A stretch of 64,000 bases of DNA from Campylobacter massiliensis. GTDB lineage: Bacteria; Campylobacterota; Campylobacteria; Campylobacterales; Campylobacteraceae. Location of the stretch: NCBI RefSeq assembly GCF_014253065.1, contig NZ_JACLZK010000002.1, forward strand, positions 744,001-808,000, given 5' to 3'. Positions 36,749-45,928 of the stretch are shown piece by piece (positions within the stretch are counted from its first letter, which is position 1; each line of letters begins with the position of its first letter). The notes under the pieces were generated by a model, which was given only the letters and a program-made list of their open reading frames with translations, was not told the DNA's origin and made no database searches. The position numbers and the translations under genes are program-made.

Positions 36749-37787
36749 ACATCGCTTCCGTCTGCGCAACCATCGTCTCTATCGAGAAGTTTCGCACGAT
36801 AAATTCCCTCGCGTTCACGCTAAATTTCGCCCGAAGCGCCGCGTCTTCTATCAGCGTTTTTAAAGCCTCTTTGAGCGATTCTTTGTCGCCGTTTTTAAAC
36901 AAAAGCCCCGTTTCGCCGCTATTTATCGCCTCACCGATACCGCCCGCGTCGCTACCGATGCAAGGCACCCCGCACGACTGCGCCTCGAGTAGCGCCGTGC
37001 CCAGTGCCTCCATCTTTGAGGGCAGCACGAAAATATCAAAACTGCCCAAAAACTCGCTCACGTTGGTGCGCGAGCCTAGCATATAGATGTTTGGCGTTTT
37101 TATTTTTTTTAGATTTTCCTCCTGCGGACCGTCACCGACCACGACTAGAGCGGTATTTGGTAGATTTAGCTCACTAAAGGCTTCAAACAAAAGCTGATGA
37201 TTTTTCGCCGCGCGCAAGACCGCCACGATACCCACCACGACGCACTCCGAGCTCAAATTTAGCTCCTCTTTTATATTTTTAGTAAAATTTGGATTAAACC
37301 GCGCCGTATCTACGCCCGTGTAGATAACGTCTATCAAATTTTCCCGCACGCCCTGCGAGACTAGCTGAGTTTTGACGGCGTTTGAAACGGCTACGATTTT
37401 ATCGTTTACATTATAACTAAATGCCGATCTGATCGGCGTTTGCAGGTGTCTGGTGCGCACTACTTTAGCACCCGTTAGCTTTGAGACGATCGCGCCAATG
37501 TTGCCATCCTTGCCCGAGTGCGTGGCGATGACGGAGATATTTTTTTCGCGCACGAAACGGCAAATTTTAAAAATTTCAAAAATATTATAGACCTTGCTTA
37601 GGTTAAATTTCACAAACTCGCAATCAATCGGCTTTTCAAAGCTTTTTGAGCCGGGATTTAGCGCGTAAAATACCTTAAATTTATCCTTGTTTAGCCCGTT
37701 TATGACGCGCTGCGTGCGGTGCTCCTGACCGCCAAAGCCCAGCGAGCTTTCAAGCTCTAGGATGTTGATTTTGTCCGTTTTTTTCAT
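36735..37787 (-). CDS. GT4-family glycosyltransferase
   Basis: 350 residues: 'ILELESSLGFGGQEHRTQRV', 'VIATHSGKDGNIGAIVSKL', 'VIYTGVDTARFNPNF', then 'VVGIVAVLRAAKNHQLLFEA' and the donor site 'VLPSKMEALGTALLEAQSCG' with E-x7-E. Standard two-Rossmann GT-B fold, cytoplasmic. It overlaps the next GT9 gene by 14 bases and the previous GT9 gene by 4 bases (ATGA). Probably part of LOS outer-core assembly. Confidence 0.82.
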   Translation of the reverse strand: MKKTDKINILELESSLGFGGQEHRTQRVINGLNKDKFKVFYALNPGSKSFEKPIDCEFVKFNLSKVYNIFEIFKICRFVREKNISVIATHSGKDGNIGAIVSKLTGAKVVRTRHLQTPIRSAFSYNVNDKIVAVSNAVKTQLVSQGVRENLIDVIYTGVDTARFNPNFTKNIKEELNLSSECVVVGIVAVLRAAKNHQLLFEAFSELNLPNTALVVVGDGPQEENLKKIKTPNIYMLGSRTNVSEFLGSFDIFVLPSKMEALGTALLEAQSCGVPCIGSDAGGIGEAINSGETGLLFKNGDKESLKEALKTLIEDAALRAKFSVNAREFIVRNFSIETMVAQTEAMYEAF

Positions 37788-38716
37788 ATATTTTTGACCG
37801 CCTCGTAGATTTCCTCGTCCGCGACGTCCTGCGCCCTTTTACTCGAGCTTTGTAGCACGGTACACTCCGCGCCGCCGTAAATCGGAGCCCAGCGAGCGGC
37901 GTCTGTTTTGCCAAGCACGAGTACCGTTTTTACCCCAAGCGCAGGAGCTAAATGCGCAACGCCGCCGTCAAGCGTGAGGACAAATTTAGCCGCCCAGATA
38001 TAGCCGGCTAGCTCGTCTAAATTTTTAGTCGAGTCAAACTCTACGCCCGCTTCTTGCGCTACTTTTTCGCCAAATTTTACGTCCTCTGCGCTAACGGCGA
38101 CGCGTCCGAAATTTTGCTTTAAAAATCCCAAAATCCGTAAAATTTTAGCCTCGTCCATGCGGTTTTGCTCCACCCTCGAGGATACGTGAAAAAATACAAA
38201 ATCCTTAAATTTCTCGCTTTTAAAGCTAGGTACGTAAAGCATCTTTTCCCCGTCAAATTTCGCTCCCAGCGGCGCTACTAGCTCGCAGCAAAGCAACACC
38301 TCGTGAGGCGGCGGATTAAAGCTTAGTTTATGCGTTATTAGTGGCCCGCCCTCGTTTTGCTTTGCCACGCCTATCGTCGTTTTAGCTCCGGCGGCTCTGG
38401 CAAATATCGCGGCAGAGGGCGAATAAGCGCTCCTAAAAATCACGGTTGCATCGTATTTTTCGCGGCAAATTTGAAACAAAATTTTACATTTTCCCCAAAA
38501 AGCCCGCACTTTTGCCGCTACTCCTTTTACGTGCTTTGGTTTAGTATAGATATAGATTTTGTTTAAGAATGGATTGCCGCGAACAACGCATGCGTTTAGG
38601 CTATTTACCACGATATCTATTTGCGCGCCCGGATGAGCCTTTCGCAGCGCCTCTATCGAGGGCGTCGTGCAGATGAGATCGCCGATGTTATCGTTTCTAA
38701 CGAGCAAAATTTTCAC
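37784..38716 (-). CDS. GT9-family (heptosyltransferase-like) glycosyltransferase
   Basis: 310 residues, compact GT9: 'MKILLVRNDNIGDLICTTPS', 'DIVVNSLNACVVRGNP', 'VFFHVSSRVEQNRMDEAKIL', the donor site 'VLTLDGGVAHLAPALGVKT' and 'VLVLGKTDAARWAP'. It begins a minus-strand run that is divergent from the WaaG-like gene at 38850. The ATG at 38716 is preceded by AAAGGAAAATCGTG. Substrate presumed ADP-heptose or a related donor. Confidence 0.82.
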   Translation of the reverse strand: MKILLVRNDNIGDLICTTPSIEALRKAHPGAQIDIVVNSLNACVVRGNPFLNKIYIYTKPKHVKGVAAKVRAFWGKCKILFQICREKYDATVIFRSAYSPSAAIFARAAGAKTTIGVAKQNEGGPLITHKLSFNPPPHEVLLCCELVAPLGAKFDGEKMLYVPSFKSEKFKDFVFFHVSSRVEQNRMDEAKILRILGFLKQNFGRVAVSAEDVKFGEKVAQEAGVEFDSTKNLDELAGYIWAAKFVLTLDGGVAHLAPALGVKTVLVLGKTDAARWAPIYGGAECTVLQSSSKRAQDVADEEIYEAVKNI

Positions 38717-38849
38717 GATTTTCCTTTTTTGGCGCGATTATACCCATTTTACGCTTATACTTATTTACGCCCTCATCCCTCGCACGCCCGGCATAACCTA
38801 AAATTCATCAAAAAGCTTATAAAATACCGCTAAATTTTAAAAGGCGAAC

Positions 38850-39881
38850 ATGAAAAAAATAGTATTTTTAAGGCTCGATCTGGACGCTATCGGCGGGGCG
38901 CAGAGGGATCTCTCGCGGCTCGTTAAGGCTCTAAAAGACTCGGGCGTTGCGTGCGAGACGCGCGGATTTAACGGCAGCAAAAAGCTAAGCTCGTGGATCA
39001 AAGCTCTGCTTTTTAACTCGCAAGCAAAGCGGCAAAAGGGTGCGGACGAGATTTATTTTAGCCTTGAGCGCATCACCTGCGCCGACATCTACCGAGCGGG
39101 CGACGGCGTGCATAAAGTCTATATGAAAACCAAGCCTTTTTGGTTCACAAATCCCCTAAATTTCGTCATTCCCTACCTTGAGAAGCGCACTTTTAAAAAT
39201 GCCAAAAAAATCATCGCCAACTCAAATTTCATAAAGCGTCAAATTTGCGAAACCTACGGCATCGCAGATGAAAAGATCGCAGTCGTCTATAACGGCGTAA
39301 ATTTGCCTATGCGCGTGCAAAAAGGCTCAGCAAAGCTCGCTCTTTGCGAGGAGTTCGGGCTTGATTTTCACCTGCCGACACTGCTGTTTGTGGGAAGCGG
39401 CTTTAAACGCAAGGGCGCGGAGGAGTTTTTACGCATCGCGGCTCGTCTAAAAACGCGCGTAAACTGCCTGATCGTCGGCCGCGACAAAAACGCCGCCCGC
39501 TACAAAAATCTAGCCAAGGAGCTAGGGTTAAACGCTGTATTTACGGGCGCTCAAAAAAACGCGGCGAGATTTTACGAAGGCAGCGAGCTGTTTTTGTTTC
39601 CGACTGCTTACGAGCCCTTTTCAAACGTCGTTTTAGAGGCGCTTAGCTACGGCTGCGTCGCTATCACGACCGCTCAAAACGGCGCGGCGGAGATATTGCC
39701 TGGGGAATTTGTGATGAGCTCGCCGCAAGACTACGGTATCTGCGCTCTGATCGACGAGATCCTAAACGATGACAAACGCCTCGCAATGCTGCAAGAGCGA
39801 AATTTGGCGCTTGCTAGCGAGTTTAGCATCGAAAAAAACGCGAACGCGACGCTGGAGATAGTGCGTGCGAATCTTGATTGA
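38850..39881 (+). CDS. GT4-family LOS core transferase, WaaG-like
   Basis: 343 residues: 'IVFLRLDLDAIGGAQRDLSR', 'DIYRAGDGVHKVYM' (WaaG enzymes have a related 'DIY.A.D' stretch), 'IIANSNFIKRQICETYGI', 'VVYNGVNLP' and the donor site 'FLFPTAYEPFSNVVLEALSY' with E-x7-E. WaaG adds glucose to heptose II of the core. It overlaps waaF by 17 bases, the same arrangement expected for consecutive core enzymes. Assignment to WaaG is by similarity of motifs and context only. Confidence 0.8.
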   Translation: MKKIVFLRLDLDAIGGAQRDLSRLVKALKDSGVACETRGFNGSKKLSSWIKALLFNSQAKRQKGADEIYFSLERITCADIYRAGDGVHKVYMKTKPFWFTNPLNFVIPYLEKRTFKNAKKIIANSNFIKRQICETYGIADEKIAVVYNGVNLPMRVQKGSAKLALCEEFGLDFHLPTLLFVGSGFKRKGAEEFLRIAARLKTRVNCLIVGRDKNAARYKNLAKELGLNAVFTGAQKNAARFYEGSELFLFPTAYEPFSNVVLEALSYGCVAITTAQNGAAEILPGEFVMSSPQDYGICALIDEILNDDKRLAMLQERNLALASEFSIEKNANATLEIVRANLD

Positions 39882-41049
39882 GCTACCGACCTGGCTGGGC
39901 GATGCCGTGATGGCAAGCGCCGCGGTAGAGGCTATCGCAAAGCACGCGGAAGCGTTTGATGCGGGGAATTTGACGGGCAAATTTGAGGACCCAGGCGAGC
40001 CGGATTTTAGCTTTTCGTCGCAAAATTTCGGCTCGGTAACGCAAGAAATTCAAATTTTTAAAAACGATACGCCAAATTTGGACGGTAAATTTGAAGCTGA
40101 CCGCGGCGAAAATTTGACCGCAAACGCGCAAGAAAATCAAAATCCGCAAAATTTACAAAAAGAGGCACAAGAGCAAGTCAAAATCGTATTTTTCGGCTCG
40201 TTTGCAGCGTGCGAGCTTTTTAAAGCTCATCCAAACTGCGAACGCGTCATCGCGGATAACAGCAAAAAGGCTAAATTTAGGCTCTGGCGGCTATTTTGGC
40301 AGGCTAGAAATCTCGGTAAATTCGACGCGGCGTTTAGCTTTAGAAGCTCGTTTTCGAGTAAAATTTTGCTTTTCGGAGCGCGGGCGGGGCGAAAATTTAT
40401 TTTCCAAAAGAACAACGATAGCGCGCATCAGGTGCAAAAATATCTAAAATTCGTCAAAGCCGCGTTAAATTTAAAACGAGCTGACGACGAGCTAAAGCTT
40501 TACTTTGAGCCGCGTAAATTTGACGCGCCCGTGCTCGGGCTAAATCCGGGCGCTAGCTACGGAAGCGCCAAACGCTGGTATCCGGCCTACTTCGCGCAGG
40601 TGGCGCTGCATTTTAAAGATAAATTTAAGATTATGATTTTCGGCGGCGCGGGCGAGCGGGATATATGCGAGCAGATCGAGCAAATTTTACGCGAAAACGG
40701 CGCGGAGTGCGAAAATCTAGCGGGCAAAACGAGCGTGCGCGAGCTTTGCGAGATGATCGGCGGCATCGGACAAAGCGGCGGTATATTCGTCACGAACGAC
40801 AGCGGCCCGATGCATATCGCAGCAGCCTACAAGACGCCTACGATCGCGCTTTTTGGGCCAACGAGATTTACGCAGACCTGTCCGTGGCGCAACGAAAACG
40901 CCCGCATCTTACACCTAAATCTAGAGTGTATGCCGTGCATGAAGCGCGCCTGCCCGCTAAAAACTCACGCCTGCATGAAGGATCTCTCGCCGCAAGCCGT
41001 TATCCAGACGATCGAGCGAGAGTTTTTTGCCAAAGCGCAAGGAGATTAG
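39865..41049 (+). CDS. waaF: Lipopolysaccharide heptosyltransferase II (with low-complexity insert)
   Basis: GT9 enzyme that adds heptose II. GTG start at 39865 with GGAG upstream: 'RILIELPTWLGDAVMASAAV'. Family motifs: 'LGLNPGASYGSAKRWYP', 'FVTNDSGPMHIAAAYKTPT', 'ALFGPTRFTQTCPW' and the Cys-rich 'CMPCMKRACPLKTHACM'. At 394 residues it is longer than usual because residues about 28-108 are a hydrophilic insert (nt about 39945-40185) rich in AAATTTG words ('NLTGKFEDPG', 'NLDGKFEADRG'). Core residues on both sides look intact. In C. jejuni waaF likewise precedes gmhA. Confidence 0.9.
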   Translation: MRILIELPTWLGDAVMASAAVEAIAKHAEAFDAGNLTGKFEDPGEPDFSFSSQNFGSVTQEIQIFKNDTPNLDGKFEADRGENLTANAQENQNPQNLQKEAQEQVKIVFFGSFAACELFKAHPNCERVIADNSKKAKFRLWRLFWQARNLGKFDAAFSFRSSFSSKILLFGARAGRKFIFQKNNDSAHQVQKYLKFVKAALNLKRADDELKLYFEPRKFDAPVLGLNPGASYGSAKRWYPAYFAQVALHFKDKFKIMIFGGAGERDICEQIEQILRENGAECENLAGKTSVRELCEMIGGIGQSGGIFVTNDSGPMHIAAAYKTPTIALFGPTRFTQTCPWRNENARILHLNLECMPCMKRACPLKTHACMKDLSPQAVIQTIEREFFAKAQGD

Positions 41050-41331
41050 GCTGTTTTGGCGAGCGCGAGGCTCATTTTCTTGAGTAACCGCAAATAAGCA
41101 AAAGCTCCTCGTGCACAAATGCTTTGAAAAAGGCGCGCGACCAAATTTAACGCGCGCAAAGCTAGCATTTGAGATAGCGCAAGACCGCTTAATCAAGGTA
41201 AATTTTACTAAACCGATTTTTTGTGCGACTAAAATTTCGCCGCATTTTTAGCCGTCAAGAGAAGTGCGGGCAGATCAAAATTTGTGCCGTCCACAGCGTC
41301 TCGCGCGCCGCAAAACGACCAAAATCCCGCC

Positions 41332-41640
41332 TCACGAAACAACCTCAACCGCGTAGATATCGTCAAATTTAACTCTCGTCTTTACCACAGTTAGGCTTTT
41401 ATCTATCAAATTTACGTTTGAAACCAGCCCCTCTATGCTCACGTATCCTTGCCCGTCGTGATACGTGATTTTTACCTTGTCGGCGGGCTTTAGTTTACTT
41501 ATTTTATTTAGGATTTCTTCTATTTTTGATTCGTCAAGATCTAGCTTTTCGCTCTTTTCTCGCTCCTGCGCTTTTAGGGCTTTTTCTAGAGTTGAGAGAG
41601 GATTAAACGAGCTAAATATTTTGGCTCTGTCCTTATTCAC
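41332..41640 (-). CDS. YolD-like protein
   Basis: 102 residues. The second half ('LKPADKVKITYHDGQGYVSI', 'EGLVSNVNLIDKSLTVV', 'KFDDIYAVEVV') has the YolD-like beta-domain pattern; the N-terminal half is helical and charged. YolD proteins are commonly encoded beside UmuC/DinB-type polymerases in Firmicutes and their phages and are thought to be UmuD analogues. The gene start overlaps the end of the Y-family polymerase by 8 bases, which fits that pairing. The 282 bases between it and waaF hold no recognisable feature. Confidence 0.65.
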   Translation of the reverse strand: MNKDRAKIFSSFNPLSTLEKALKAQEREKSEKLDLDESKIEEILNKISKLKPADKVKITYHDGQGYVSIEGLVSNVNLIDKSLTVVKTRVKFDDIYAVEVVS

Positions 41641-42895
41641 CGCTTTTGTGCCCTCCTATCTTTTTATTTCTATCTCGTCCGGTGGCTTCAGGCAGCAGGT
41701 CGATAGCCCTTAGGATGGAGTTTTTGCCGTATTTTTCTTTTATCTTATTTAGGGTTTTTAGCACTGTTTTTTCTTTTGCGTTTTCTTCTTCAAAGAGGCT
41801 TCTTTCGGTTTTGCTTTCCTTTACGACGTCGTTTGCAGATATGCCGATTTGCCTTATGAGGCCTGCGTTTTTTATCTTTTTTAGATATAGCTCTTGTGCT
41901 GCGTCCATGAGTACGCTAGCGATATTACTCGGGGTTTTAAACCTTACCGTAGCTCTTTGCGCGGGCTCGTTTTTATCGGCGAATTTGATATTTATCGTGA
42001 GCCCGCTAGCCCGCACCTCCTCGTTTATCATCTTTAGAGCTAGCCTATCGGTCATCTCTTTTAGCACGATTAGAGCCTCTAGTCTCTCGTAGTCTCTAGG
42101 TAAAATTTCCGAGCTAAAATATGATTTGGTCGAGGGTTTATAGGCCTTGATGTCGACTATGGTGGTGGGCTCGATGCCGTTTGCGTGATCTAGCGCGATA
42201 TAGGCGTCGATGCCAAACACTCTTTCTAGCAGACTAAATGGCGCGTTTGCCATATCTTTCATACAAAATATCCCGTATCTCTCAAGCTTGGCCCTAGTTT
42301 GCTTGCCTATGCGCCAAAAATCATTTAGTGGCTGGTGCGTCCAGAGCTTTTCTTTATAGAGCGCTTCGTCCAAAAAAGCGATACCGTCCTCACTGTGTTT
42401 GGCTAGGATATCAAGGGCTATTTTGGCTAGATATAGATTCGTCCCCATACCGCAAGTAGGCGTTACGCCCGTTGTTTTTAGGATGTCGTCCATTATCATC
42501 TTTGCCATGGCTCTGGCTTCTAGTTTATAAAATTTTAGATACGAAGTAAGGTCGATAAACGCCTCGTCGATGGAGTAGACGTAGATGTCCTCTTTGGCGA
42601 CGTATTTTAGATAGATGCCGTAAATTTTAGCCGCGTAGTCGATGTAAAACTGCATCCTGGGCTGAGCGATGATGTATTTGATATTTTTAGGGATTTCAAA
42701 CAGCCTGCATCTGTTTTTTACACCAAGCGCCTTTAGCGCGGGACTAACGGCTAAACACACGCTGCCCTCGCCTCTAGTGGCGTCGGCGACGACTAAATTC
42801 GCCTCAAATGGATCAAGTCCTCGCTCCACGCACTCGACCGAGGCGTAGAAGGACTTTAGATCGATGACGGCGTAGGCTGGAGTTTGGGTTTTCAT
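41633..42895 (-). CDS. Y-family (UmuC/DinB-like) translesion DNA polymerase
   Basis: 420 residues. The palm catalytic residues are in 'AVIDLKSFYASVE' (Asp12, with Tyr17 as steric gate) and 'VYSIDEAFIDLT' (Asp110-Glu111); the HhH stretch is 'WRIGKQTRAKLERYGIF' and the little-finger domain follows. The C-terminus ends with a basic tail ('GRDRNKKIGGHKSGE'). It synthesises across damaged bases and can raise mutation rate. It is followed by and overlaps a YolD-like gene. The pair sits between waaF and gmhA, which are adjacent in C. jejuni, so it is probably an insertion in this lineage. Confidence 0.9.
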   Translation of the reverse strand: MKTQTPAYAVIDLKSFYASVECVERGLDPFEANLVVADATRGEGSVCLAVSPALKALGVKNRCRLFEIPKNIKYIIAQPRMQFYIDYAAKIYGIYLKYVAKEDIYVYSIDEAFIDLTSYLKFYKLEARAMAKMIMDDILKTTGVTPTCGMGTNLYLAKIALDILAKHSEDGIAFLDEALYKEKLWTHQPLNDFWRIGKQTRAKLERYGIFCMKDMANAPFSLLERVFGIDAYIALDHANGIEPTTIVDIKAYKPSTKSYFSSEILPRDYERLEALIVLKEMTDRLALKMINEEVRASGLTINIKFADKNEPAQRATVRFKTPSNIASVLMDAAQELYLKKIKNAGLIRQIGISANDVVKESKTERSLFEEENAKEKTVLKTLNKIKEKYGKNSILRAIDLLPEATGRDRNKKIGGHKSGE

Positions 42896-42989
42896 GGGTG
42901 ATTAAATTTGCTTGCGCGCTAGGCGGAGTTAGAGAGCAGCTGGGCGGGCCAAATTTGACTCTGCCGCCGCAAATGCTTTTAAATTTAGT

Positions 42990-43556
42990 CTAAAACGCAT
43001 CGTCGATAGCTTGGCAGATGATATGCCCTATCATTATGTGCATCTCTTGAATGCGCGGCGTGTCGTTTGACGGCACGACCAAATTTAGCTCGCAAAGCTC
43101 GTTCATAGCGCCTCCCGTGCGGCCGCTTAGACCGATGGTTTTGATGCCGATTTTTCGCGCGAGCTCGAGCGCTTTTACGACGTTGCCGCTATTTCCGCTA
43201 GTAGAGATCGCTATAAGCAGATCACCCTCGCGGCCCAGAGCCTCCAGCTGACGCGAGAAAACAAACTCATATCCGTAGTCGTTGCCGATCGCCGTGAGCG
43301 CGGAAGTATCGGTCGTTAGAGCTACGCCAGCTAGCGCGCCGCGCTCGGTTTTATAGCGACCCGTTAGCTCGGCTGCGATATGCTGCGCGTCTGCTGCACT
43401 TCCGCCGTTTCCGCAAAGTAAAATTTTACCGCCCGCCTTTAGCGTCGCTACCGCCGTTTCGCAGGCCTTTTTGATATCCGCTTCCAGCGCAAAGGTTGCC
43501 TGTATCGTTGCTAGATGTCCCTCTAGCTCGCTTTTTATCATCTCTTCAGTCTTCAT
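42990..43556 (-). CDS. gmhA: Sedoheptulose-7-phosphate isomerase
   Basis: First step of ADP-heptose synthesis; 188-residue SIS-domain enzyme. Motifs '[20 protein letters not shown]' (substrate phosphate and active-site residues), '[17 protein letters not shown]' and '[16 protein letters not shown]'. It overlaps hldE by 11 bases. The order hldD-hldE-gmhA with gmhB upstream is the same as in C. jejuni. Confidence 0.95.
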   Translation of the reverse strand: MKTEEMIKSELEGHLATIQATFALEADIKKACETAVATLKAGGKILLCGNGGSAADAQHIAAELTGRYKTERGALAGVALTTDTSALTAIGNDYGYEFVFSRQLEALGREGDLLIAISTSGNSGNVVKALELARKIGIKTIGLSGRTGGAMNELCELNLVVPSNDTPRIQEMHIMIGHIICQAIDDAF

Positions 43557-44949
43557 TTTTTATCCTTTTTATCGTCGCGCTCGTGCTTTTGCCGGCTACA
43601 AAATCCACTAGCCGCACGTCTTTTACTATGCTGCTTCCCACGACCTCTTTACCTTCGTAGTCGGCACCCTTTACAAGCACGTCGGGACGCAGCTTTTCGA
43701 TCAAATTTAGAGGCGTTAGCTCGTCAAATATCGTCACGTAATCAACCGCCCCGAGAGCCGCTAGCACGGTAGCGCGGTCGGCTTGCGCGTTTACGGGGCG
43801 AGCGTCGCCTTTTAGCGCGCGCACCGAGGCATCGGAGTTTAGCCCAACGACTAGTATATCGCCAAATTCCCGCGCCTTAGCTAGATAGCTCACGTGTCCC
43901 GCGTGCAGGATGTCAAAGCAGCCGTTTGTAAAAACGAGCCGCTTTTCGCCGCGGTTTGCCAGCGTCGCGGCCAGTTCATCCGCGCTTTTTATTTTTTCCT
44001 CGAAGCCTGCCGCATTTTTACGGCGCACGAGCTCATTTATCTCCTCAAAGCTAGCCGTGGCTGAGCCGACCTTAGCCACGACGACTGCGGCGGCTAAATT
44101 TGCCGTCTCGATCGCCTTTTTGATACCTTCGCCCGCACCCAGCATCACGCCCAGCGTCGCTAGCACCGTATCTCCCGCGCCCGTGACGTCAAAGACCTCT
44201 TTTGCCAGAGCAGGAAATTTAACCGCCCGTCCGTCATCTAAAAGCGCGATGCCCTCCTCCGAGATCGTTATCAGCGAATGGGTCAAATTTAGCTCGGTTT
44301 TTAGCAAATTTAGCGCTGTAAAAAGCTGCTCGTCGTTTTCTATCTTAAAGCCCACAGCCTCGCCCGCTTCTTTTTTATTGGGCGTTAGTAGCGTAGCGCC
44401 CTTGTACTTTGAGTAGTCCGCGCCCTTTGGATCGATTAGCACGGGCTTGCCGGCATCCGCGCATGCTTTTATGAGCTTTTGGCACAGCGACGGCGTTAGC
44501 ACGCCCTTGCCGTAGTCCGATAGCAGCGCGACGTCGTAGCCCTCTAGTGCGCGGGCGAAATTTGCCGCCAGCTCGTCCTCGCACGTTACGGCTTCGACAC
44601 TTTCTTTATCGATGCGCACGACTTGTTGATGCGTCGCCATCACGCGGCTTTTTATCGAGCTCGTGCGTCCTTTTTCTCTTTTTATAAACTCAGCCCTAGC
44701 GCCCTGCTCTCGGAGGATCCACTCTATCTCGTCACCCGTTTCGTCGTCTCCGAGCACGCTCATGACGCCAACTTTTGCGCCTAGTGAAAGCAAATTTAGC
44801 ACCACGTTGCCCGCTCCGCCTAGGCGTTTGGTTTCGTTTTTTATCTTTACCACCTGCACGGGAGCTTCCGGCGAAATACGCTCGCAGCTGCCCCAGATGT
44901 AGTGATCGAGCATCAGATCGCCCACGACCAAAGCACGTACTTCACGCAT
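43546..44949 (-). CDS. hldE: Bifunctional heptose-7-phosphate kinase / heptose-1-phosphate adenylyltransferase
   Basis: The N-terminal ribokinase-like domain ('[20 protein letters not shown]', '[18 protein letters not shown]') phosphorylates heptose-7-P at C1. The C-terminal nucleotidyltransferase domain ('[18 protein letters not shown]', '[16 protein letters not shown]') makes ADP-heptose. The ATG at 44949 overlaps the hldD end and follows GAGGAAG; the frame extends 15 bases further up. About 467 residues, a full two-domain enzyme. Confidence 0.95.
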   Translation of the reverse strand: MREVRALVVGDLMLDHYIWGSCERISPEAPVQVVKIKNETKRLGGAGNVVLNLLSLGAKVGVMSVLGDDETGDEIEWILREQGARAEFIKREKGRTSSIKSRVMATHQQVVRIDKESVEAVTCEDELAANFARALEGYDVALLSDYGKGVLTPSLCQKLIKACADAGKPVLIDPKGADYSKYKGATLLTPNKKEAGEAVGFKIENDEQLFTALNLLKTELNLTHSLITISEEGIALLDDGRAVKFPALAKEVFDVTGAGDTVLATLGVMLGAGEGIKKAIETANLAAAVVVAKVGSATASFEEINELVRRKNAAGFEEKIKSADELAATLANRGEKRLVFTNGCFDILHAGHVSYLAKAREFGDILVVGLNSDASVRALKGDARPVNAQADRATVLAALGAVDYVTIFDELTPLNLIEKLRPDVLVKGADYEGKEVVGSSIVKDVRLVDFVAGKSTSATIKRIKNED

Positions 44950-45928
44950 TTGTTTCTTCCTCATATATCCTTTTTATCTCGGCTGCGTAGTCTTTTATGC
45001 CCTCTTCTAGGCTAAATTTAGGCTCGTATCCCAGCGCCTTTTTGGTCGGCTCGATATCGGCTTGCGTATGAAACTGATATGAGCGCGCATACGGGTTTGG
45101 GATGTATTCGCAAGGCAAATTTGACCCCAGCTCGCGCTGCAAGATATCCACGATCTCTTGGAAGCTTCTTGCCGTGCCCGTCGCCGCGTTATACACGCCG
45201 CTTGGTGCGTTTAGAGCGAGCAGGTTTGCCTGCACGATGTCTTTTATATAAACGAAGTCGCGCTTGATTTTGTCGCTACCCTCAAAGAGGCGCGGATTTT
45301 TCCCGCTCAAAATTTGCAGACCAAACTGCAGCACCATCGAGGCGGTTTTGTTTTTATAAAACTCCCTCGCGCCGTAGACGTTAAAGTATCTCAGCCCCAC
45401 GACCGCAACGCCTCTTTTAGCGTATTTTCGTCCCAGATCGTCCATTTTTAGCTTTGAAAAGCCGTAGACGTTATTTGGCGCTTCGCATTCACCGACTCTT
45501 TGCGGGCTTTTTGCGTTGCCGTATGTGGCACCCGAGCTTGCGTATATCATGCGCGCGCCCGTTTTTTCGCAGATATATAGTAGGTCTTTAAAGCTATTTA
45601 GATTAGTCCTCATTAGCTCACCTTGCTCGGTTACCGTAGTATCCGAGATCGCCGCCTCGTGAAAGATCGCGTCTGGGGCGAATTTCTCGATCATAGCTAG
45701 CGTCTTTGCGCAATTTATGTCGCCCTCGTAAATTTCCCCCGAAAAGCCGAGCAAATTTTTAAAATGCCCGAAGCTTTTGAGGTTTCCGTTGCTAAATTTC
45801 TCGTCGCTTCTAAATTTATCCACGGCGAGCACTTCTACGTCTTTTAAATTTTCATCGAAATAATGCGCCAAATTTGAGCCGATGAAGCCCGCAGCGCCCG
45901 TTATTACGACCTTTTTTATATCTTTCAT
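44942..45928 (-). CDS. hldD: ADP-L-glycero-D-manno-heptose-6-epimerase
   Basis: Last step in ADP-L,D-heptose synthesis. 328-residue extended SDR with 'VITGAAGFIGSNLAHYF', 'FHEAAISDTTVTEQGELM', Ser in 'YASSGATYGN', Tyr-x3-Lys in 'NNVYGFSKLKMD' and 'RYFNVYGARE'. The ATG overlaps the gmhB stop by 4 bases. All features are typical. Confidence 0.95.
   Translation of the reverse strand: MKDIKKVVITGAAGFIGSNLAHYFDENLKDVEVLAVDKFRSDEKFSNGNLKSFGHFKNLLGFSGEIYEGDINCAKTLAMIEKFAPDAIFHEAAISDTTVTEQGELMRTNLNSFKDLLYICEKTGARMIYASSGATYGNAKSPQRVGECEAPNNVYGFSKLKMDDLGRKYAKRGVAVVGLRYFNVYGAREFYKNKTASMVLQFGLQILSGKNPRLFEGSDKIKRDFVYIKDIVQANLLALNAPSGVYNAATGTARSFQEIVDILQRELGSNLPCEYIPNPYARSYQFHTQADIEPTKKALGYEPKFSLEEGIKDYAAEIKRIYEEETNA

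Noticed and set aside
43910-44416. 168-codon plus-strand frame across hldE
   Set aside because: Antisense shadow of a clearly conserved two-domain enzyme.
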